Below, in pieces: positions 1-15,364 of a stretch of DNA of 64,000 nucleotides. A program made the translations under genes and the position numbers. Numbering within the stretch: the stretch's first letter is position 1; every line of letters starts with the position of its first letter. Location of the stretch: assembly GCA_027596075.1 (NCBI GenBank), contig JADGJC010000054.1:75291-139290 (forward strand), read 5' to 3'. Under the pieces are notes generated by a model that saw only the letters and a program-made list of their open reading frames with translations, searched no databases and had not been told where the DNA came from. Source of the DNA: Rhizophlyctis rosea. Lineage: Eukaryota; Chytridiomycota; Chytridiomycetes; Rhizophlyctidales; Rhizophlyctidaceae.

Positions 1-1878
<1,878 letters not shown>

Positions 1879-2656
1879 CTTGCTGTAGAGGTAACAGCGT
1901 AGATCAGTAAGATGACTTGTACTGCTACCGGCGCTCTTGAACCTCACCTCTTTTGTGCTGGACCAAAAGGAGCGGTTGCGTCTCGCTACGTAGTATATGT
2001 AGATTGCGAGTGTACGGGAGAGTAAGGAGACGTCCACTTTCCCACGGCACTCACGGTCTCTCCTTCGGTGTCCAGACCCTCTGCGGTCTCGGTAAGAATC
2101 GCGACGCCTTTCAGACGCGGTCGACGATTGGACACGGGCGCCCAGCGGGCCAGCGGTTGTGGCTTGTATGTGGCGTGGGTGCGCTCAATTTTGGGCTTGA
2201 TAGAGTGACGCGTGATGATTGGCTGGATGGGATGGTCTCATCCCATTTCGGGGTAGATTGGAATGATGGGGCAGATTGGAGTTCAATATTGGCTACCTTG
2301 TACCACGTGACACACACACCACGCCACTTCCCTTATTGGGAAATGAGTATGAAGAGATGAGGCGTTCATCCGGCCCGCGAGCCTGCGCAATGCACGGAGG
2401 TGACGGGAGGTCCTCAGGCCGTGAAGCATGGGCGCGACCACTTACAACTCAGGCCCATTGCTTCGGACCCCTTTCACACACAAACACACAAGTCTGTGCA
2501 ATTGGGCCACAGTCTTGATCGTTCCACCAACAAAGGCAAAGGCATTCAATGAATGCTGAAAACATTCAAGAGGGCAACTCTCACTCAACTGCCTCTTTCC
2601 CACGCTACCAACCTCAAACCGCAACCATACCCACTCAACCTATATCGACCACCACA
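1879..2656. promoter_or_regulatory. Shared intergenic region between divergent CYP51 and HMG-CoA synthase genes
   Basis: This 778 bp stretch separates two start codons that point away from each other, so it should carry both promoters and 5' UTRs. It contains a probable 5'-UTR intron of the CYP51 gene (1883-1947), several CCAAT/ATTGG boxes (for example near 2217-2222, 2288-2292 and 2334-2339) and one CACGTG E-box at 2304-2309. The last 200 bp before the HMG-CoA synthase ATG is C/A-rich, as often seen in fungal leaders. Co-regulation of the two sterol genes is an inference from the arrangement. Confidence 0.6.
2304..2309. promoter_or_regulatory. CACGTG E-box, candidate bHLH/SREBP site
   Basis: A palindromic CACGTG lies midway in the divergent promoter, flanked as TACCACGTGACAC. 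Fungal SREBP-type bHLH regulators of sterol genes bind E-box-like and SRE-like sequences, so the position is suggestive. A six-base match can occur by chance and other bHLH factors bind the same core. Confidence 0.3.
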
Positions 2657-4716
2657 ATGCTCGCTAACGGTAGCAACCAACCCCAGAACGTGGGCATTCA
2701 CGCCATAGAGATTTACTTCCCAAAGAAGGTATGTGCTTGTTTACTCACTTGTTGCTGATCGCGCTTTCAAGATCCAGCTCAATCTTACACTCATCTTGTT
2801 GTCTTCCCTTTTCAGTTTGTTGATCAATCCGCGCTTGGTATGATGCACTTTACATTGTATCTCGCTGATCATCTTCGTAACCAATGCTTTGATTCATCAT
2901 CGTTACAGAGAAGTTTGATGGTGTCAGCGAGGGAAAATATACCATTGGATTGGGTCTTGGCGCCATGGCTGTCGCTGATGATCGCGAGGACATCCAATCC
3001 TTCGCACTAACAGGTGGGTGTCCCTGATTCATGGAGATGATAAATTTGAGCGATCAATGGATGGGTTGGGGCAATATTCGAAAACTTTTGGATTTGTGGG
3101 AATTAAAACTTCGAGGTCGGGAGTGGTCAGTGATCAGGAGTAGTTAGTGGTCAGGGGTGGATATGGCTCTGCAGTTTGCAGATGTTGAGAGGCGGGCAAT
3201 TCGACGATGACCGATGGCGTGCTGGGGAGCCAATCATGCTATTCAAGTCTGAAGACATCGGTTGCTGCTTGCGATCCGGTTCCTGCGGTCGGTCGCCCCA
3301 ATTTGATTCGGCGATGCGCACGTCTTGAAGCTTTTCCCATGGATGTAATGACAACTTTCTAATTGAAAATCATCATCCAGTCGTCCAATCGTTGATGGAA
3401 AAGTACCAAATCTCCTACTCCGACATTGGTCGTCTCGAAGTCGGTACCGAAACCATCATCGACAAATCCAAATCCGTCAAATCCACCCTCATGCAACTCT
3501 TCGCCGACTCTGGCAACACCGACATCGAAGGTATTGACACCACCAACGCTTGCTACGGTGGCACCAACGCTCTCTTCAACTCCATCAACTGGATCGAGTC
3601 CTCATCATGGGACGGACGGTACGCCCTCGTTGTTGCCGGTGACATTGCCGTATACAAGAACGGTGGTGCCAGGCCTACCGGTGGTGCAGGTATTGTCGCT
3701 ATGTTGTTGGGTGCTGATGCCCCTCTTGTGTTCGACCGTGGCGTCCGCGCTACCCACATGGAGCACGTTTACGACTTCTACAAGCCCGATCTCCACTCTG
3801 AATACCCTGAAGTCGATGGTCAATTGAGTAATGTTTGCTACCTCAAGGCTCTCGACACTGTATACAACCGATACCTTGAGCGTGTTTCCAAAGTTGTGAG
3901 TATGAAAACCTGATTGATATTACACGTACGTTGAACTCAGCATTGCTAACGATATGAAACAGGAGGGCATCACCAACCCCTCCGTAGACTCCTTCGACTA
4001 CTTCTGCCTCCACACCCCCTACTCCAAACTCGTTCAAAAATCCGTCGGCCGCCTCGCATTCAACGACTTCCTCCGCAACCCAGACGCCGAGCAATACGCC
4101 GCCTTTGAACAATTCAAGGGTCTCGACCTCGCCAGCACGTACGGCAACCGCGACACTGAAAAGGCGTTCGTTGCATACACCAAGAACACGTTCAACACAA
4201 AGGTCGTGCCTTCATTATTGGCGGCGAAGAACCTCGGTAACACGTACACTGGGTCTGTCTACGGTGGTTTGGCAAGTTTGGTGTCTGAGATTCCTAGTGA
4301 GCAATTGGTAAGTCGGCATACGAGCAGAGCAGGCCAAATGCACAATGTGCAAACTCCAAGCTAACCCCCTCCACCCACCACAGCAAAACAAACGCATAGT
4401 CCTCTTCTCCTACGGCTCCGGTCTCGCCGCCTCCATGTTCTCACTAACCGTCCGCGGCCCCACCGACGCTCTTGCTCGTAACATCAACCTCAAAAACCGC
4501 CTCGCACAACGAACGGAGATTGAGCCAGCGGAGTTTGATGAGATTATGAATTTGAGGGAGAAGACGCATAATGTGCGGAGTTATGAGCCGGTCCGACCGG
4601 CGGATGAGAGGAACTTGTTCCCGGGGACGTACTTTTTGGAGAGGGTTGATGAGAAGTTTAGGAGGACGTATGGGAGGATGGCGCTTGATGCGCCGGTGGC
4701 TAATGGGGCGCACTAA
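2657..4716 (+). CDS. ERG13: Hydroxymethylglutaryl-CoA synthase (mevalonate pathway)
   Basis: Condenses acetyl-CoA with acetoacetyl-CoA to HMG-CoA, an early step of the mevalonate pathway feeding sterols and terpenes. Six exons join in frame: 2657-2728, 2816-2837, 2909-3013, 3381-3895, 3963-4307 and 4384-4716, giving 463 residues, the usual length for cytosolic HMG-CoA synthase. Catalytic residues are all present: Glu90 in [14 protein letters not shown], Cys124 in [11 protein letters not shown] and His255 in [12 protein letters not shown]. The C-terminal half includes the conserved [11 protein letters not shown] segment. The start at 2657 (context CACAATG) gives a normal N-terminus; an in-frame ATG at 2549 would add 36 residues unlike the family. 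Exon 2 is only 22 bp. Codons switch from C-ending to G-ending inside exon 6 at about 4510. The call is secure. Confidence 0.96.
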
Positions 4717-4770
4717 GGGGGGAGGGGTGTTAATGTAATTTTTGTTTATTGTTTACGCTTTTTGGATAGT

Positions 4771-4853
4771 TTATTTTTGGATGAACTTATTTTGTTATGA
4801 ATAGAGTTTGCACTTTGATAGAATGATGTTGTGCAAACAGCTGGAGAATGAGG
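4771..4853 (+). repeat. Diverged dispersed repeat, copy 1 (pairs with 7091-7175)
   Basis: Aligns by eye with 7091-7175 along its whole length: both carry ATTTTTGGATG, then AGTTTGC, a GAATG-GTGTT block, and end in a TTGGAGA/CTGGAGA motif. The copy starts about 55 bp after the HMG-CoA synthase stop, so one copy may be part of its 3' UTR. Confidence 0.45.
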
Positions 4854-7090
4854 CTTTGTTGCACTGGGTTTTGGCAAATCGTATCTCAAAAGCCATCAGA
4901 CAAGTCAACCTTTCCCAGAGTGTTCCGTTTTCTGTTTGGCGTTGATCTTGTTCAGAGCGAATGGGTGCAAAAGAATGGGACGTCGAGGGGTTGCCCTCAA
5001 AACGGTTGCAAAAGACCGGCAATTGGACTGAATATTTTGAGTGAGTCCGGTGTCGGATTGCTGACCTCCGGGGAGTCAGCAGTCACGTCGTAGCGTATGA
5101 TTGCACCCCTATTCGCCTTTTCGGTATGGATTTTTGTTTCCAATTCCATTTTTTTGTGAAACGGGTGTTGGGAGTTTGGAGGTGTACGTATGTCAGAAAA
5201 TAGTTTTGGTGGTAGGAAGCGTTGGCAGTCGTCTGGCGGAGGACCTTCGTGATGTTGTAGGAAAAACGTCACCATCACAAGAAGGTTGAATGTGCCTTTT
5301 CCGGTCATTTCAATTTGCAGTAACAAGTGTGAGAGAAAAAAGGAAGGGACCACAAGGATGAAATCAACTCGCAGAGCACAAGAGCTCCCACGAATGATGT
5401 TCGTTCCATTCGGACACTTCTTTGTAGATTACTCAGATTGTATCCCGCTAATTTCCACATTGCATTCTTCGTTTTTTTTTTTTTTTTTGGTAACTTTGGT
5501 TCGTCTGTACGTTTTGGGGTGTTTCCCAGAATGAGTTCTTAGATCGGCAATCCTTTTGCAATGTTGCGCGTCTTCAAAAGAGGATAGGCCTGATAGAGGG
5601 TCATCCAGCTTTCCAGCTTTAACTTGAGTTCCAACGTTTTCTGAAGGTATCTCACCCTCTTCCTTGCATTGCGTTTCCCCATCGTGGTTCTTCGAAAATG
5701 GACATCATTGCTTGATGTTTGTTGGCAAGGGTGCAAGGTGACAGATGATGGAAGTGTGCTGGATTCTGCTGACCTTTGAGAAAGGAACTTTGCACTTTGA
5801 AGAGGGCAAAATGCTGTTCTGATGCGTTCACATTCGGGGACTACATTCCTTTTTTAGTTGCATTTGTGTTTGCGTTTACATTGTTCGGCATGTGAACGCT
5901 CTAATATATAGGCAACGACCGCTGTGTCGGAAATGCTCGATACTGATCAGGCTTTCTGTTGCAGACTGTGCAGCAAGGTAACGCAGCATCACTGCCCATT
6001 CTCTCCAATCTTTTTTTGTAACGCATTTATATATAGCTCAGTGAGTTTCCTACCACTTTTATTGGGGTAGGAACTTTGTCTTGCTACAAATCTGGTAGTG
6101 CGGTGACTAGTGTTTCCGAGCGTGTTCATCTGACCAACCCATCTTTTCCGCATGGGCATGATCGGCATCGGCGGCGAGATGTACACTCCAGAAGAACGCT
6201 CAATGTTCGCAATGTAGGTTTTTCTGGTGCGGAGATGCGTCAGGATGGTGGGACTTGTGGAAAAAGTTGACGTCATGAATACTTTATACACAAGATTGCT
6301 GAGGACAAACATTTATGCGTCAGTGAAGTCGGAGCAGATCCATGTTCCGCTTGTGGTACCGTCTGGTATGGTAGCTCTACCACCCGCAGTTCGACATTAC
6401 GTGCAACCCAAGAGGGAAAGACTCATGACTGAAAGCAATTGAAAGGAATCAGTACAGTTGGGGTTGTCATGCGTCAATGTCAACGTGATGCGTTGCATGT
6501 TCATCAACTGGTTGTATGTTCTTTTTTCACACTTCAGAAACGCGTCCGCTGCGCCACTTCACAGTGGCCCATCTGTGGTTTTGAGCTCAGCTTTCAGCAG
6601 AGGATGAGAAGTGCTGCACGACTTGCTTGATCTTGATGGCCCGACTGACGTTCTTGAGGTTTTGTCAAGCGAAATAATAGGTGTCAAGTATAAGTGCTTG
6701 GAGCCCACGTGGTAATGCGTAGAGCGGCACTGCCAAGTAATATGAAGTTTCTTACAATGCCGTCGCATCATTTTTGTCCATTCTCGTTACTGGCCTGACG
6801 GAACTTCCGACCGCACTGAGAATCGGAGTCAATTCTCATGTCATGACTTCCTTGCATGAAGCAACCTTGTCTCCAAAATCGTGTACAAATCATTAATTGA
6901 GTTTGAAGATGCAGTTTCAATCTACACGTCCTCTTGATCCCTGGTTGCAACCTGTCCCGAGGAACTGGTGCTGCATCTGTGCGTCTGAGTCATATGCATG
7001 CTCTCAGAAGGTGCTTGCTGATCTTGTGTCTGCATTTGATCTGGTCAACTCCGATGTGTTTTTTGGTTCTTTGCTGTTACGTTGGGAGAC

Positions 7091-7175
7091 GTAATTTTTG
7101 GATGGACTCATTCCTTATTGATAAAGTTTGCGATTTGCATGGAATGGTGTTTGTGCGGCCGGTTGGAGAGATTGA
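7091..7175 (+). repeat. Diverged dispersed repeat, copy 2 (pairs with 4771-4853)
   Basis: Second copy of the ~85 bp element, in the same orientation as the first and with scattered substitutions plus about one indel. No open frame or terminal inverted repeat is visible, so the nature of the element is unknown. Confidence 0.45.
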
Positions 7176-10100
7176 TTTCATCGCGGGGTCGTACTAGCCA
7201 CCCATGCATCTTGGTAGATCTATGGGGTCATGAGGACGAAGCTGCTGGGGGTTTGGTTGAGATCACGCTAGTAGTGCTAAGTGCTGCTGTGATTCACCTG
7301 CTCCTCTATGTGCTGGACATTGCATCTCGCAAGGCACGCAGGCAATAGAGCCGTCACTTCGGTACCACTTTTTTTTCTTGCATGGTTCATCGAACAAGTA
7401 ATTTGTTCAGAACCTGAGCCTACTACCCAAGCGTATGTGGGGAGATTTGATTGCATGTGCAGGCGTTTGTTAAGGAGGACGGCCAACCAAGGTGTTATTG
7501 CAAGTGAGGACGACGCCAGGTTGCAAAGCTTCGGAAGAGCAATTTAGCTCATGGCATGAAGTTGTCCCTGATTGCCGTGTTCATGTTGATTCTCTTTCCT
7601 TCATTTCCGAGATTGGCTTGCTCGGAGTTTTAAGATTTATGTCGGGAAAGATTCGACATTGTCAATCGACAGGTATTTGTGTTGAATAGCTTTGGGGAAG
7701 CTCTTGATGCTCTGCGGCGTTGATTCATCCTCGCCTCTTTTTCGCAGCTTTTTTGATTCGCACCCTAATGACAGGTGAAAATAGACCATAGCAACTCGTT
7801 TGCATCTTGAAGCCTTTTTCAATCTGCAGAGTGAATGATATAGTGTTTAATTGCAGACAGTTCCTGGTGGCAAGGGTCGGACTGCATCCTCCATTTAGAC
7901 GATGCTCTTATTTCTCTTGGCATTTTGGTGACTTCTCAAGTTTCTCAGATCCCAGATTGTCTACTGGACAAGAGTGAGGGGTACAATGGTGAATTCGCGG
8001 AATTCAGAAGGGAGAGAATCCGAAACTTGGCAAACTCCTCACTATCGTCATCGGAAGTCCTCATCTCTTCCTTGTATTTGCTTTTTCTCATCGCTTTTCA
8101 AAAAGCTCAAAAATGCAAATCATTCGGCATGCTGTTGTGGGTGCGGGGAGCAAGGGGACGGGATTGGGGATGAAACTGTGCTCAGATATTGTGCCCTCAG
8201 ATATTGTGCTCTTTGTGAAAAATTTGCTCAGGGGCTCCATACTGTGAATATTTTGATTTATTACAGTTTTTATTACCGATCTATTACTGCCAGATCTATT
8301 GCAATCCAACATGTTGGATGGCGGTACCTTACAGAACCAGAGATACACATCCTTACATGCATCCATGTTTGTTTACGTCATTTTCATCAAGTTGGGGGTA
8401 TACCATTTGGCCAGGTGTCAAATCAGAGCAAAACGTGAACACTGTTCCCGTTTTCATATTGTCCGCAGGTGGAAGGAGGAGGGGGGCATAGGGTGATATA
8501 CAAATGAATTTTCATTTGGATTGTTTGTTTGATGATCGGAGGTGCGGAGGTGGACCCCATGCAGGCTTCCAAATGCGGACGAAGTGGACGAGACGCGTTG
8601 GGTCCCGAATTGGCGGATGATCTTTAACGGTTATTACATCTATTACTGCTATAGCCCTTCTATTACTATTCACAGTAAGGAGCCCCTTTGCTCTTTCGGG
8701 GAGCAGATGCGGCTCTGCTCTGGAAGCATTTTCGTCGATGTTCATTACTAAAGTTCCTTGTTTTTTGTTTGCAACACGGCAGGCATCTGTGCTGGATTTT
8801 TGCATTGGTTCGCTATGTTGACGCATTCATATGCAGGAGAAAAGTGCATCTCCGGCGCGCTTCAGTACTGACGATCTGCCGCTGATTGTGGTGAGGCAAT
8901 GCAGCATCAATCCCTCAATAGTCCCCCCTTTCTTTTTGGAACTCATTGGTCAGTTTCCTGCCGCGTCTCAGAAGCTGTTGAGGGATGGGCACTTTACCTA
9001 CCAAATTATCCATCAGGCATTAGCGCCGTCGGCGCCTGCGTCCAATGGCGGATCTGCACAGTTCAAGAAGGCATGAAATGATTGGTATGCGAGAGGTTCT
9101 CAGAGAAGGATTTTGCCCTTCCCTGCTTCATCAAGAGCTAATGACATTTGAAGTCCCTGAACAAAAAGGTTTCGTTTGGCCGGTGGATTTGTCGTGCTTC
9201 ATTCTCAATGAACAATGCGACGCCCCAGTAGTTTACATGGGAGGGTGGATATGATGAATGAATGGGTGTTTGGACTTGCGGTGAGTACACGTCGCCCAAG
9301 CATCCATCCGGTCTCGTGCTTGGGCTGAGAGCCCTCGTCGCTTTACTGGGTACACAAGCTTATGGCTGTAAGAACTTGAACGGCTGTGAAAGTTGTTCGG
9401 TTAGGTTGCGTTCTGGACTTCCTGGTGTGTGTTTCTTCGCTAATCCGATCACAATCTATCGAGATGCATTTACTGCTTTCTTTTTGTCTTTCACATCAAA
9501 AGAGACCATTTTACGGGTCGACTGACAGCTGTGAGTGATGGAGTCCTCCCGGCCACCGTTACTATTCCCGACCGCCGGATGCAACATACCGTTCTGCGGG
9601 GCATGAAGTGGCTGAAGCCCATGCTGAACGATGCATCGCGAAAGCTTGTATTATTGCACAGGCTGGTTTTGCAATCATTTTTGACGCCCACCCCCGTCAT
9701 CTGCTTTAGCTGTGTAAAGCGCAAGGTGAGGATCTTGCATACCGTGACAGCACCCTATCCGAAAGTTGTTGCACGAACGAGTCGTGGAAGTCGTGGATCT
9801 ATCAGGTGCCTTCAAGTCAAGACGCGCTTGCACTCTTTCCTTTTTGTTGTTTGTGGCAAGTCAGGAAGAAGGAATGCGAGGAGCTTATGGAAACGCCCTG
9901 CAAGTCCCTGCAAGTCTACTTCATATACATCTACTTCGACTTGCAGCTGATTTTGGGTTATATCCACTCTGGTTTCAGGTCCACGCTCCTTGACACTTTT
10001 TCAGCTACACTGGAAGATGTCTTGGGAGGAAATCCGAACTGGCTTCTACGTTAACCGTTGGAGTTGATGATGGAGACTCGATTGCTTGATTCTGGAACAT

Positions 10101-12513
10101 GGATGAGAATGAGTGCTGATTGCGCTGCCTTCGAGTTGGCGACCAACGTTTTCTCTACGGGCCCCCAATGGTGTCACCAAATGAATGTTCGGCTTTTTTT
10201 CTTGTGGTCATGGTCAGATCTCTTTTGGAAGAATCGGCACATTGAGGGACCGGTAGAGATGCAATTCGGAAACTCCAGAAGCGCCCACCAGATTGCGGTC
10301 CGGCAGTTGGGAGAGGCAATAGAGAGTCTTGGCGAACCCTTCCTTTTTCCGAAGTGTCATCTTTTCATTTTGTGATGCTTGTGTACTTGTCCACACCCTT
10401 CATCGGCTCACAGATTAGATTTGGACGTTTCAGCTTTGTGAATGTAATGACGAGCTGCGTCATTTGGGATGGAATGATTCGTTCATCATATTTGCCCTTC
10501 ATATTTGGCGCATATTTCTTTTTGACATGCACAGGTCTATGATGGCATAGATGTTTCGTCATGTTGACGCTGCCTTCAAGTTTTGAAGCTTGGCTTATGT
10601 TTTATACTATGTTGTACAGCAAGGGTAATTTGGTCCCTGCGCCTTCCAATTTGCTTACGTAGTCTACGTTTATTGTGCTGCGCGGATCTCACGGCGAAGT
10701 CTGATGCCCTTCTTCCTGGAGCAGAGGATTGCGAGGGCGGTAATCGGTGATTAGCCCTGAGGGGTCAACTTTTCTGCACATCCGCATGGCTCTTTATTCT
10801 CGTTGCAGACGTATTGATACGCGCAATGTGCGGTCTGCAGACTCTGCATTGAAAAAGGATGGAGATGCTGTAGGGCATGTAATATGGATGAGGATGGTAG
10901 CTTGCATGCAAGAGCCATCATCGCGGCGAATGACATCGGTACCGGTATGGCTCTTTAGAGTGAGAGTGTAGTGGGCTGTAGAGTGTCAGGACAGTTGAGT
11001 CGTGCGCAATCGACATCCAGCAACTTTGATGGGGTAGTGATTGTTCAGAGATGCATTTGCTGTGCAACGGTGTCCACTATTTCCGATCAATCATCTGCAT
11101 CTGCCATAACTCAGAAGAGCACTGTCAAGCGGGTCGAACTGTCATTGGTTCTCCTCCACTGAAACCTTTTTTCTTATTCTAGAGTTCTTACAGCCATCTA
11201 ATTCAACTCAAGAACGTCATTTTCGGAGGGACAGGATGGAGGAAGCAAATCTTGCCAGTTACAACTTTTGCTATTGTTCGTTAATGCCCACTACTCCTAC
11301 TGCCAGCGACCTCTTTCAAAAAGCGCATTGTCTTCTTTTGATCAGGAAGTGGCGACATCTTTTTCCATCTGCCATTGAGGAAGCGAAGATGAGCACCGGC
11401 ATGGTATGTCAAAGCCAGTGGCACATTAGATAACGTCTCGTCGTAAGAAGCCTCAACAACCTAAGCGAACATTCGAGTTGTTGCGTTGACTTATTTTCTG
11501 TGATTTTTTGGTGATGTTTATAGATTGGAATGGTGACATTATCATCAAGTTTTCTGGTTTGTTCTGGGCTTATGTTGGACATCGCATGTTTCAGGAGTAC
11601 AATTTACGGCGGGTATGCATATGTTCTTTTTTTTTGGCTATGGATGTGGAGGTGTTGGAAGCACTAAAAGCTTGTGAATAGGACATGCTAGTGGACGACT
11701 CCGGTTCTTAGTCCGTTACCAATGCGAGAATAAGCGCACTGCAAAGCCTCCGGTCACTTGCGATTTGGCAATTGCGCCAAAATACTTGCAGCGGAGATGT
11801 CAATTATTTATTCATGCTTCCAATACTCCTGTCCTTGCAAGGACTAGCCAGAGCCATACGCAATAAGTGCATCATGAATACCATAAATTCGACAGCCTGA
11901 ACGGCGTTCCAAGGAGTCTTCAGGTTTGCGTGCATGCATTTGTTGCAGGCTCAGCAGACGATGATGATTGTGGCCTCCAGATAGTCCAGATGGAATGCTT
12001 CTGATGCCACTTTGAGAGTCGTCGGAATCCTTACTTTTTCCGCTCGGAGGCCCGAATGTTTGTTTTCCACGGCGTGCTGACAGCCAGATACCCGGGGCAA
12101 CTTGTTGAACGCCTGTCTTCTATGTTTGATGCACCGAGGTGGATGGCAGCGGCACATCTAGTGTCTCAAAAGGTTGATGGTACCATGGGGAACTCCCACG
12201 GCGATCGAATCCCTTCGTATCTCCGTATTCTTTTGTTAGAGCTTTTCTCTCACGACCAACGTTAACCCCCATGCTACACGCGCGATCACCAACCCGTTCT
12301 GCCCAGTCCTGCGAACATCATTTTTTGTTCAGTGACGATCTTCTTCAGACTACAGGCTAGCAGCCACCGTCAGCACTGCATGCTCAGAGGTGGGTGGTGT
12401 CGATTATGGAAAGAATTGCCAGAAAACTTGGGTTTGTGTTTAAACTAATGCTCAGCGCTAACAGCCAAGTCGTGGTGTATTCTCATGGCGGTCCGGCGCT
12501 TCCAATGCATACA

Positions 12514-13979
12514 CTATTCCTTCACAACCGCCTCGTTTCCACGGATCCATTCCTCCCAAAATTCAATTCCCTTACTGAGACGTTCTCCACAGCTCTCAAG
12601 CGCCTTTCTATCGGCATCATTACAGCTCCTCTGCGCATGGAACGCGCACTCTACAACCTTCTGGCGCATATAGTCCACCAATGCCTCAGGATCATCCGGC
12701 TTAAACCCCTTCCCCAAAACCCACTTGACCGTCTCCAAAGCGGCACACACTACTTTTGGCCAGTGATTTGCCCCGCCTTCCTTCAACACGGGGGCAAGAT
12801 CCACGTTGGCAACGTTGACGAATATTTCGGCCATCCTGGTGTCGTTATGCTCTGTTAGGCACAATCTGAGAGCGACACGGACTAGACCTGCTTCCGCGTC
12901 CATACCCGCGGCGATGGCGCGGCGGAGGACGCTGAGGAGGAAGTTGGCGGTGATGGGGCCGGTGGAATGGTAGTTTATTGCCAGATCGTAGGGAAGTTGT
13001 GGGTGCAGGAGGAGGTTGGGGTTTCTGGAGAGGATGTATTCGCTGTACTCCGCACGGGCGGATTGGGTTTCGTTGAATTCGTCGTTGTGATTGCTGGAGC
13101 TGTAGATTAGTTGGTGGTCGGTTGGTGGCGGCAGGTATTGTGGTGAGTGGGTTTCGAATAGGTGGACTGCAACCATTGGGGAATGCGGTCCTTTGACTAG
13201 ACTGTCCCAGAGGAAGTCCAGGGCATCGGGCTTGGGTCCAGCAGGAGAGAAGAGTGCTCTGCCACAAATTGGATGTCGTCTGTTGTGTAATCGTTTTCTT
13301 TGAAGTTAAGGATGTGGTCACTGACGGTTTCGTGTGTGCATTCCCTTGTTGTTGCAGAGATTTCAAGCAGGACTTCGAGAGCTTTTGCTCAGTGTTCGTG
13401 AATGAATCTTGCAATTAGGCTAGGTTCGAGCCTTCTCGCTGGGTCCTATGGTTTGTTTTGCGATGTTCCCACGAAAGCGAGCATTTGAGTTTCGCGAATA
13501 GGGATGATGTGTCATACGGAACAAACTTGCACATAACGAACCTCAGACGGTGTCTCATACGCCTCTGTAAAAGGGTCTCACCGTGGATCATCTCGAGAAA
13601 TCTCCAGTAGTCGGGGTGCTTCCGCATCAGCATATGCCGGCAAGGCTCTTACAATTGCACGGAAGAAATGAGAGCAATCCCGCAAATGCTCGCCGGACCT
13701 CATCTCCTTAGCGGTGGGAAATATGAAAGGACATACCATCCGGATGGCTTCGAAAGGATGCCAGGGGTATTCGCTTGAATGGGCATCGCCCTGCCTCCGG
13801 GGCAAATTGCGGGATATGGAGGTTATGATTCTGAGAAACGTGTGTTGAGTGTTGGCGGTGGCGCGTGTTGCTTGTGAGATTGAGCAAAAGTTTCTGAGGT
13901 CTTTGCAGGAGGTTGTGAGGAGGAACACAGCATTCAGACAAAGGTCTGGAAGGGTAACTAACGACGTGATGGTCGGCAT
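12514..13979 (-). CDS. Hypothetical protein with F-box-like N-terminus; exon structure unresolved, possible frame break
   Basis: The 3' exon is convincing: an open frame of 220+ codons ending at 12514, with the C-ending to G-ending codon gradient of neighbouring genes and the sequence PDALDFLWDSLVKGPHS just upstream of an internal Met at 13176. The likely first exon (13979-13737, 81 codons, then a GTATGT donor) reads TSLVTLPDLCLNAVFLL, weakly like an F-box. Protein-like segments between them are HPDYWRFLEMIHGETLLQR (about 13.62-13.56 kb) and KALEVLLEISATTRE, running on through HILNFKENDYTTDD (about 13.39-13.24 kb). This last segment and the 3' exon lie in different frames with no room for an intron near 13.22-13.24 kb, so either an assembly indel or a real frameshift is present. 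Function unknown. Confidence 0.5.
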
Positions 13980-15364
13980 GGTCGAGTGGAACTTGAAAGG
14001 CTGTTGAAGTCAGTTGAGCGTGCTTGCTTCAAATTCGCTCACAAGACAGAGAGCGGTGGAAATGTGAGCAGGACAGCTGGTGGAGAAGTCTGCACCTGAG
14101 TCTGCACAGTGTTTGCACAGTGGGCAAGTTTTGAGGAACAAAATGGTGGCCCTGTGCTACGTGATTTCGCTCAGGAAGGGTAAATAAACAAAAGGGTTGA
14201 GTGAGACCAATATGACCAATTTGATTGACGGCACAGTGAAGAAGCCACTGCATCACTGCGTCATTGTAAATCACGTAATCAAACAAGCGTGGCTGTCCTT
14301 GCTGTCCAACATGCTACAATCTTCCAGTCCACGATGCATTAGCAGCATATGTACGAAGTTGTATGTAAGTATATCCAATGATCGTCCGTGCCAGTCACTG
14401 CCGGCTTTTAAGTCCACAATGAATAAGGTCCAAATCCGTAATACGCATCGGAAACCTTGCAATTATAGATTTGATGGTATGTGCTTTGATGTCACTTGCA
14501 ACTAAAGGTCATGACTGCTGGCAATTTCCCGTTGCTTCTGTTGCCTGCTAATAAGCCTGACGATGTTCCAGCGCGTCTATGTTTAAGGCGCTGGTGGTGT
14601 CGCGAGTTGACCTTGTTATTGGTTCTGTCACGGAGGCAGCTCGGCCACACTGCAATATCATGCGTTGCTCAGCGCTGAACCATACCAGCCAGCACCGCAT
14701 GGCGCCGCCAAGAGGAAATGGGTGAGAACGAAATGGTGGTTGATCTTTGGCCGCAATGGCTTTGACTGTGGCCAGCAAAACTGCCGGTACTGGCACAGCC
14801 CAGCCAGATAGCTCTGATTAGCGGAACCAGAACGATGGTATGTTTTTCTTCCTTTTGCGCCACTTCTCGCTGCACCTCACGATCGAGCATCGACCATCGC
14901 TGTCAAAAGCGCGATACGGGAGGATATGCATGTTTGCTTCAGGACGGTATTCAGTGCAAAAAACGGGGCGGGTGGCTGTATGTCACCGCCCAAAAGCATG
15001 CAATGTATTGTCATCTGGGCACTTCCTGGCCGAGGAGAGGGGTGCGCTCAGTCTGCTGCAAGACACCTGTCGCTCGTCACGCCACTCAGATTTCTCTTCA
15101 ACGAAATTTGCAGATGAGCAGATAAGGAAATCAGCCATGGCATCCGGACTTTGCGGATGGTGAGCTGATTGACAACATCCGAATGGGTAGCCACCAATTC
15201 AGTCGCTTGCTACAATGTAAGGGGCAAGCGAATGATACGAATGTTCACGATAGGTACATAAAGGGGTCAACGTTTGGCAAAGAAATCAGACATTTACAGC
15301 GCATCAAAAAGCTTCAAAGATCCATCCTATCATCAGTCACATACTTCCAACTATATCACTCTAC
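13980..15364. other. Intergenic, 1.4 kb
   Basis: Divergent spacer between the minus-strand hypothetical gene and the plus-strand sesquiterpene synthase, so both promoters should lie here. Only short open frames are present and none resembles a known family. The last ~100 bp before the synthase start is A/C-rich with a TATATCACTCTAC leader. I see no further structure. Confidence 0.55.

Larger units (their letters stand above)
4717..12513. other. Gene-poor stretch (7.8 kb) between HMG-CoA synthase and the next gene
   Basis: No coding region can be supported here on either strand. Open frames are short (under ~155 codons), unrelated to families I recognise, and lack the C-to-G codon gradient seen in every supported gene of the window. 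The first part (to ~4.85 kb) should include the HMG-CoA synthase 3' UTR. A run of about 17 T lies near 5471-5487. A diverged repeat pair is seen at ~4771 and ~7091, and a direct duplication of CTCAGATATTGTGC at ~8179-8211. Segments at 8831-9254 read as somewhat protein-like but in two frames without a gene structure. Confidence 0.6.

Noticed and set aside
8831..9254. Two adjacent plus-strand frames with protein-like composition
   Set aside because: They are in different frames without splice sites joining them, have no family match and lack the codon gradient.
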